Assembly: GCA_018873225.1 (NCBI GenBank)
Contig: JAEILZ010000003.1
Span: 4,774,001-4,838,000 of the forward strand
Direction of reading: 5' to 3'
Length of the DNA stretch: 64,000 nt
Source of the DNA: [Phialemoniopsis] sp. UDSM-2020
Lineage: Eukaryota; Ascomycota; Sordariomycetes; Thyridiales; Thyridiaceae
The notes beneath the pieces were generated by a model. The model made no database searches and was not told the DNA's origin. It saw only the letters and a program-made list of their open reading frames with translations. Positions 57,716-64,000 of this stretch are shown in pieces (positions within the stretch are counted from its first letter, which is position 1; each line of letters starts with the position of its first letter). The position numbers and the translations under genes are program-made.

Positions 57716-58359
57716 ATGAGACTCCTCGTGCCAGGGCTCTTCATCGCCACGCTGGCTGCGGCCAGGCCGGCGCTCGCGGACAACTTCTCGGCGTCGTGCG
57801 ACACGGACTCGATTGTGATTGCGGGCACGATCGTCACGGCGACCTGCAAGACGCTTGTGGGAGGCAAGCGGTGCTCCAAGCTGGACCTCAACCAGTGCCT
57901 CAAGAACACATATGGTGCCATCCAAGACGATCCTGATGGCAAAGGGTAAGTCCTGTGTCGCGCTTTGAGCCAAGCCCCAAACTCGTCCTCAGGGGATTGG
58001 CCACTGATTTGTTTTGTGTGCTAGGCCTCACTTTGGTGATCAATGCGGTAAGTTTCTCTTCGTCTCACTGAGCACGAAACGCAGCCGGGATCTGATGATG
58101 CATTGTGTTTAGTCAACTGCTCCAACTCCAAGTCGAATGATGGTGTGCTCATTGCTGGCCCGACTCTTCTGCATTGCCAGTGCGACCCTGGTACTGGTTC
58201 GGCAAAACCCAGCTGGCCCACCGCTATATTTGACATCAGTGCGTATCCTTCAGCTTGCCCCAGATGTGCTAATCCTTTGCTAACCTGCAAGCAGACACCA
58301 TGATTGACAACCTTGACGGCTATCTGAAATGTCATGGTCATGTTGCTAGTCAGTGCTGA
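57716..58359 (+). CDS. Secreted cyanovirin-N (CVNH) domain protein
   Basis: Four exons (57716-57945, 58025-58047, 58113-58238, 58295-58359) give 147 aa; the second exon is only 23 nt. A clear signal peptide (MRLLVPGLFIATLAAARPALA) precedes DNFSASCDTDSIVIAG, which begins a CVNH-type domain. The pattern of TIVTATCKTLVGGKRCSKLD, then LDLNQCLKNTYGAI, fits the first half-repeat, with the rest more diverged and richer in Cys (HCQCDPGTG, then YLKCHGHVASQC). CVNH proteins bind mannose-containing glycans and some fungal members are secreted. Roles for this one are unknown. The Cys count (10 in the mature part) suggests several disulphides. Confidence 0.75.
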
Positions 58360-58822
58360 GCCAAGGAGTATGTCGGGGTAGAATGGAAGTGCTCAGATGC
58401 AATGGAGCACGAATGTAATGTATGATTGTAGCAGTTTAGAAATTCAAGAGAGATGCCAGGACTGCATTGTTCCAATACAATGGTTGTATTGGGAGCTGTT
58501 CAAGTGTCACCTATGCTAAGTAACCTGCGCTCTTCCGCTCATTTCGGGTATTCGCCCTTCTCCTGGGGCTCCTGACTGGTAATTCTTTGGTGCTGGATTG
58601 CTAGCCACATTGATGTCTTAAGGCCGCCTTCTCGCAACCGCCTGGGAGCATGAACGATGCTCAGTATGAAGCAATGCTTTATTCTTATTCCAACCACCAG
58701 CACTGGGGATGGATGTGTCATGACCAGGCATCGTAGATCTTCGCGGCGGCAGAGTGTGCTTGGGCAATGTTGTCGTCTATGGCGCGTCCTGCGCAGAGTG
58801 TTCCGTCTCTATCAGTCGGTAT
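58360..58822. other. Convergent intergenic region
   Basis: It lies between the converging cyanovirin-N-domain and Alb1 genes and probably holds both 3' UTRs. Nothing else recognised. Confidence 0.55.
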
Positions 58823-59230
58823 TCACGAGATGTCGTCAAGCTCCATCTTCTCTTCCGTCGTGTTCGCATCCTTCTTGCCCTTCTTGGTTTCCGTGGCATC
58901 TACAAGACGAACGAAACTGTCAATGTTGTCCCTCCTCAAAAGTCTGAGCCGTAGAAACATACCTTTCATCTCGACCTCGCCCTCAGCCTCCATCTTGCGC
59001 TTCATGGCATACCCCATCTGCCGTTGCAGCTTCCTCTGCTTCTTGGTGCTGAGCGCTCTCCCAGGGCCGCTCGTAGGCAGGATACCGGCGCGCGCACCAC
59101 GCCTAGTCTCCGACTTTGTGATGCTGGACTTGCCGGCGGCGGACTTCTTTTGACGCTCCTTCTTAGCCGACGCTCGGCGGGCCGCGAGGCGGTTCTTGGA
59201 GGGCCCGTTGGGGTTCTTGACGGACGGCAT
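58823..59230 (-). CDS. ALB1: Ribosome biogenesis protein Alb1 homologue
   Basis: Two exons (59230-58963 and 58899-58823) give 114 aa. The protein is small and very basic, with the fungal Alb1 pattern: MPSVKNPNGPSKNRLAARRA, KKSAAGKSSITKSETRRGAR and RALSTKKQRKLQRQMGYAMK. The C-terminus is acidic-basic mixed (EEKMELDDIS). In yeast, Alb1 binds the nuclear export factor Arx1 on pre-60S particles and helps its recycling from late 60S subunits. This is the clearest housekeeping gene here. A frame open to 59323 upstream has no better start. Confidence 0.8.
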   Translation of the reverse strand: MPSVKNPNGPSKNRLAARRASAKKERQKKSAAGKSSITKSETRRGARAGILPTSGPGRALSTKKQRKLQRQMGYAMKRKMEAEGEVEMKGMFLRLRLLRRDNIDSFVRLVDATETKKGKKDANTTEEKMELDDIS

Positions 59231-60734
59231 GGTAGCGACTGATCGTGTGCTTGTCAAGCTTTTCGAAGAAGATGTGTGAACGATCAATTGAGGGAGCAAT
59301 TGAGGTTGTCGCTCGTGGGGCAAAATTCTTATCGATTGAGGTCAACTTTTTTTGCTATCTAAGCTTGGTGGGGCCTTGAGGCTTCAGATTGATGTCCGTT
59401 GGTCCATCTGATCTTCACTAAATCGCTCCAGGTCCAGGCCTTACAGACCCTTCGTACGGAGGGTTTTGCGGGGCGGATCGCTAACATCTTGGCTTTACGC
59501 GCTAAAGCTGCTTCCCATCACCCTTCACGCTTTAAGACTTCAATGTTGAATGTCGCTTCCTGTTCTTGCTTTGCGCCTTCTATCAAATGGTCAAGTCCAG
59601 AAAGAACCGCCTTGTGGTCAGACGAGACAAACAACATTCAAATTTCAAATTTCCGCGAAAACATCATTAAACTTCGTGCCGCTTTGAACAACAGAGCAGC
59701 AGAGATCATGCCTCTCACCTGGTTCCTGTCCATTTTGCCGGCTGATCCCATCTCGCTTGGCACACTCGTGCGGAGGCTCTGGCTTGGTCGTCCCCTTCAA
59801 ACACCACACACATCGTGACCATCCCTCCAATCTGAGCCTCACGCTCTTCCCGCTCCTCAAACAAGATCTGATGGCGGAGCACGATCTCTAGCGACCGGTG
59901 AGGATTTTGTTCCAAATACCCGTCCCTTCTTATTTCCAGGTGTGCTGCCACACACCGTTGCCCCGTGTCGGGTCATTTTCCTAGACCGAAACCTGGGGTA
60001 CATGCAGCAACCTGAGACGCATCGTCACTGATCGTCAGTCTCTCCGCAATGCGCTGCCCGCACCAGACACGCCGGACGTCTGCCGCTCCGGCCCAACCCC
60101 GGTTACCCTCGTGGCAAGGCCACAGAATTAAGCTCGTGGGCCCCCTTTCTTCCATTCGACCGCGACCCCTGCAGTCCAGTCTTTTGTCCCAAGTCTGGTC
60201 ATTTCTGGGGAGAGAGTGTCCCGGACAAAGTCTTCAGCTCAGTAGCGAGACGAGGACAGAGGGGTCAATAGTTGAGAAAACCCGGGGGATAGCACTCGCT
60301 TGTCCCCGATCGACATGCATCTGGACTATTTCTTGTTTCTCACGTCCCCCTTGGCACCACTGGCGTGCAGGCGTAGCCACACCACGACGAGACATGGTCA
60401 GACCTGCTCCCAGGGAAATAACATCGTGCTCCGGCACTTGAGACGACAGGCCTGTCATCCTCCGGATTTATACCCACTTGTCCGGACGTTCGTGTCCATC
60501 GTGAGATTCTTTTCCTTCTTGCTTCTCTCTTCGAGTCTTTCCTTCTCTTCATCCAGGCTCTTGTTCACTCTTTTTTACTACTACAGACAACGAAACGTCA
60601 GCTCAGATGTCAGCTCAACAGTAACACATCTCGTCACTGTTGTTTGATTGTTCTGTTGCTTTTGTGCCTTTCTTGCAAACGCCTCACTTCGAACTAGGTC
60701 ATCTGGTCGAGTGGTGTTGAACGAATGCCCAGTC
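59231..60734. other. 1.5-kb divergent intergenic region
   Basis: It separates Alb1 (minus) from the second rhodopsin-domain gene (plus). It holds a pyrimidine-rich leader near the right end and a GCCGGA-N10-TCCGGC inverted repeat at 60071-60092, a possible Zn2Cys6 site. No gene recognised. Confidence 0.5.
60506..60580 (+). promoter_or_regulatory. Pyrimidine-rich leader of the second Pth11-like gene
   Basis: This 75-bp stretch on the plus strand is mostly C and T, with repeated TTCTTTCC-like blocks, and lies 155-230 bp before the ATG at 60735. CT tracts of this kind mark transcription start regions in filamentous fungi. Confidence 0.4.
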
Positions 60735-61947
60735 ATGGATGCCGTCACATCCAGCGCACTCGCAGCGCTCCTGCCACGAAATGATACCGAGCCATCAGTC
60801 ATCATTCTCAGTGATGGGACCGTCATAGTAAGCGATGGAACTCATGACAACCAAGGGCCCCAGATCAACCTCGTCATCTGGGCCTTGACGGGCATTTCCT
60901 TTGGCTTTCTTGCCCTCCGGATCTATTGCAAGGCCCTTCGTGGTCGAGGATACTGGTGGGATGACTACGTCCTAGTCCTAGCTTGGGTGAGCTTGCAACC
61001 ACATTCTAATCTTTTAGCGATCTTCTTCCATTCTAACGATGGAGCTCCAGATCACCTTGGCCGCTGCCGCTGCATTGACGTCCGCCTCCGTGAGCCTAGG
61101 CTACGGCAAGCACCTCTGGGACTTCAGGGAGGACGAGCTACTACGCCTCCCTCTCTTCGGGCAGACGGCCGGCTTCTTTTCCATCCTTGCCGCGCTCTGG
61201 AGCAAGACGTCATTCGCCATGACTGTGCTGCGCATCTCGACCGGCTGGATCAAAAGATTTATCTGGTTCGTCATCATGTCGCTCAGTGTCGTAATGGGCA
61301 CCAGTGCTCTGTTCCAGTGGATCCACTGCATGCCTATCCGCAAGACATGGGATTACCAGGTCGAAGGAACGTGCTGGTCCCCCGAGGTCATTGTCGCCTA
61401 CTTCATGTTGACGACGAGTGAGTTTCTTCCAGTCTCAAGTGACCTTTAGTTCCTCACATACTAACAGAAGCCCTCAAGTCTGGTCTGGTGCCATGGATGT
61501 GGTGCTGGCGATTCTGCCCTGGAAGATCATCGGCGGCGTGGTGATGAACAAGAAGGAAAAGATTGGTGTCATGGTCGCTATGAGCATGGGCGTCTTGTAA
61601 GTAGGCACCGCTATTCCCTTCCTAGTCTGTCTCTGACACGGAATCCGCAGTGCTGGTGCGGCATCGCTCATCAAGGCCACCAAGGTCGACAGCCTCCGCA
61701 GTCCTGATCCAGGTATGCGCCCCCTTTCGAAAGACCATATCGAATCTGCTTTTACTAACGTCTATGAATTCTCGCAGCCGACACGATTGATTTGGTCATC
61801 TGGGGCATCGCCGAAGGCTCCGTCACCATCATCGCTGCGTCCATCCCGATCCTTCGCGCTCTCATCCGCGACCCCAACAAGTCCGCCGATGATGATGAGT
61901 CTCGGGACGCGGAGAAAGAGCAGAAGCAGGCCAAGTTTGCAGCCTGA
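60735..61947 (+). CDS. Pth11-like integral membrane protein, fungal rhodopsin domain
   Basis: Five exons (60735-60986, 61051-61417, 61479-61596, 61651-61712, 61778-61947) give 322 aa in phase. The start MDAVTSSALAALLPRNDTEP precedes seven hydrophobic helices with the domain's landmarks: GRGYWWDDYVLVLAW, LWSKTSFAMTVLRISTGW, FQWIHCMPIRKTWD with the conserved Cys, and AMDVVLAILPWKII. The C-terminus is short and polar, with no CFEM domain, so it is Pth11-like only in its membrane part. It is likely at the plasma membrane or an internal membrane. A frame open upstream to 60648 would add 29 residues. Confidence 0.85.
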
Positions 61948-62876
61948 TGTCGCCAATATGTCCCTTGCTCCTATGGTTTCTCACTATGAAACCATTAAGA
62001 GAGCCTCTGTAGTTGTACGCTGATCACCTCCTGGTCGGGGACCCTCATCCATATCACCACTTCACCCTTTGCATTGCAACATGGGGCTCGACGTCCCATT
62101 CCCCCAAATACCCGTTTTCCTTTCTCAACGGCAGTCACCCAATGATTTTCTGGAGCAACGGCGCATCTGGGTTCTATCATATTTCCTTGGGAGCGACATC
62201 TTTTCTTTTTTGAGTGATATCAGATGGGTCAAACCCCCCATGCATGTGTTTCGAGGAGTTACTTCTTGGGATGGAAGGGCTGGACTTTTGTGTTGGACTA
62301 CTGTCTTTTGCGTGGGTGTTTTGGTGCTCATTGCTTTGGGGGTTTGGATGAGGTGGCGCGAGCTTGCTCTTTCCGACGTGTGCATGGGGTTTTGCGGTAA
62401 AGAAAATGAGTGCGAAATGAAATATGCTTTTGAATGATGAGGAACCAGAACATGTCCCACTGCCAAGTGCAATTACGGTGCTTGTATCGTAAGATGACCA
62501 TGCCTAGCATCGGATGTTGCTGCGCGACTCGAAACAGGGGCCAAGACACACGACTCCCACGAGAAGCATCCTGCTCGTTGAAATCGAAACATTCATTCGA
62601 GTTTACCTAAATATCGATGCTGGAAACGCATCTCCTATCAGAGAGTAGAACGCCACTATGCCCAAATTTCCCGATTTTCCCCCGTTGTATTATGTATATG
62701 CTTTCAAAGAAATCAAAATGCAATATTCTCACTGCACGTAGGCAGTGTCTTCTTCTTTCTCTCACCACCCCAATTTGACGATCTCTTTGCAGTGGCTCCT
62801 TCAAAGAAACACTGAACCTTCCTCCATCTACTTCTCTCCCCATGAGGATCATATGTCTTGAACCGCTTCTCGCTCA
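61948..62876. other. Convergent intergenic region
   Basis: It lies between two converging genes and should hold their 3' UTRs. Open frames here lack domains. Nothing else recognised. Confidence 0.55.
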
Positions 62877-64000
62877 TCACGGCGCAACCCGATCGCTGTT
62901 TCTGCCCAGCGTACTCGGACTCGCCAGCCCCCTCTCGTCAGCCTCATCCCCGTCATCACGAAGCAGCTTCCTCCGCGCGGCGTGCTCCTCGTCCTCCTCG
63001 TCGCTGACGAGCCCGTCGAGCTCAAACTCCTCGGCGTCGCGCACCTGCCTCCTCTCCGCCGCCGCCGAGCCGTTAAGACGGACAGTCGGGCGGCCGCTGC
63101 TGTTGTTGTTGAGCGGGTTGGCGCGGGCCTTGGCGGCGAGCAGGTCGGCGTTGGCGCTGCGGTCGTAGACGTGGACGAGCATGTTGACAAAGAGGAACAG
63201 CAAAAAGGCGAGCGAGTAGAGGATGAGAATGTACGAGATGGGGTCCATTGCGGAGCCGGCGACGAGGGCCATTTGCTCCTCGGTGGCGCCCTGGAAGAGG
63301 AAGCCTGCGGCGAAGAGGAGCTGTGGTTTAAAAGATTGTTAGTTCTCTGCTGATACACCGGGACAGGAAGGGAGGACAAGATGAACTTACGAATGCAGGA
63401 ATGTACTGGAAGCTGTGCGTCTCGAAGCCGTCGCTCGACATGCCAAACTTGTCGTTGACGACAAAGGCAACCTCGATGATGCGGGTCAAGCCGGCGGCCA
63501 TGAGCGTGTATCCAAAGGTGCTGTGCACCATGGCGCTCGTCATGAGCTCCTGCGGGTGCGCCGACATGGCCCAGCCCGTCATGAAGATGACGAAACCAGG
63601 GATGAAGTTGCGCTTGGGCGAGCCGTCGCGGTCCCTGCTGAGCCAGACGCCCGCGAGACCCGCGCACCACCAGATGACGCCCATGGTCGTGTGCTGCCAG
63701 TCGTTCTTGACCCAGGCCGTGCCCCAGCGGTGCTCGGTGAAGGTGTTGACGCAGCCCCAGGCGGCGATGACGCAGCTGTCGTAGAACTCCTGGGAGCGGC
63801 CCGTGCGGCGCAGCCACAGCTGGCCGACGAGCAGGAGGATCGTCAACAAAATACCGTAGGCGATGAAGGCGCCGCCCATGATGAAGTGGGCGAGGCACTG
63901 GCCGAGGTGGTCGCCCTGGCAGAAGCCGAGGGCCGTGATGCCGCCAAAGATCATCTGGGCCCACGAGGCGACGGGGAAGGCCTTACCGTTGATGCTGTGG
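62877..64000 (-). CDS. Ytp1-like integral membrane protein (5' end cut by window edge)
   Basis: Two exons are visible (64000-63391 and 63320-62877), and the frame runs off the right edge. Hydrophobic helices fill most of the visible part. Ytp1-family landmarks include GFCQGDHLGQCLAHFIMGGA, EHRWGTAWVKNDWQHTTMGV and AHPQELMTSAMVHSTFGYT. The last 100 residues after VNMLVHVYDRSANADLLAAK are polar and disordered, with an acidic EFELDGLVSDEEDEEH stretch. Ytp1 proteins are multi-pass membrane proteins with no established function. The missing N-terminus would hold the DUF2427-type domain and signal peptide. Confidence 0.85.

Noticed and set aside
62849..63964. 371-codon minus-strand frame overlapping the Ytp1-like gene
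   Set aside because: It is in a different frame from the Ytp1 landmarks and reads as Arg/His/Pro-rich shadow sequence.
1..64000. tRNA, rRNA, transposon, CRISPR or integration sites
   Set aside because: I scanned intergenic regions by eye for B-box-like motifs, terminal inverted repeats and transposase or reverse-transcriptase motifs and found none. Degenerate copies could be missed without a search.

Overview
The window is nuclear DNA from a filamentous ascomycete (Pezizomycotina, most likely Sordariomycetes; species not determined). The evidence is many short GT-AG introns of about 50-100 nt with CTAAC-like branch sites, and typical families: Zn2Cys6 regulators, Pth11-like rhodopsin-domain membrane proteins, F-box and ankyrin proteins, STAND/NACHT-type proteins, NmrA-like and SDR oxidoreductases, and a Ytp1-like protein. 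All genes below were spliced by hand, so exon ends are predictions checked for phase. No tRNA, rRNA, transposon or CRISPR array was recognised.

Layout. 1-3.2 kb: no convincing gene; a pyrimidine-rich leader on the minus strand suggests a gene running off the left edge. 3.2-6.6 kb: large ankyrin protein with a STAND-type N-terminal domain. 6.8-11.3 kb: divergent pair of a Zn2Cys6 regulator and a monocarboxylate-type MFS transporter. 12.1-16.6 kb: Pth11-like membrane protein and a Thr/Pro/Ser-rich secreted repeat protein. 16.6-19.2 kb: gene-free. 19.2-20.4 kb: F-box/ankyrin protein. 20.7-29.3 kb: a group that looks like a decaying metabolic or detoxification cluster: 2-oxoglutarate oxygenase, Dal5-like MFS transporter with an internal stop, acyltransferase, 3' fragment of a CYP52-like P450 with a frameshift, and a Zn2Cys6 regulator. 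30-35.2 kb: SDR, F-box protein, Tubby/LURP-one-like protein, DUF3237 protein. 35.7-39.3 kb: AAA+ ATPase. 40.4-42.7 kb: DUF7708-type STAND-like protein. 42.8-47.1 kb: Mn superoxide dismutase and two proteins of unknown function. 47.9-50.4 kb: NmrA-like and Gfo/Idh/MocA oxidoreductases, tail to tail. 51.3-56.2 kb: a 4.9-kb ARM-NACHT-repeat gene with a -1 frameshift. 57.7-64 kb: secreted cyanovirin-N-domain protein, Alb1 ribosome-biogenesis factor, a second Pth11-like protein and a Ytp1-like membrane protein cut by the right edge.

The clearest points for follow-up are three lesions in otherwise well-preserved genes (NACHT frameshift, MFS stop, P450 remnant), a tandem 183-bp repeat in which one copy differs from the others only by transitions at CpG sites, and an in-frame N-terminal extension of the Mn-SOD that looks like a signal peptide.
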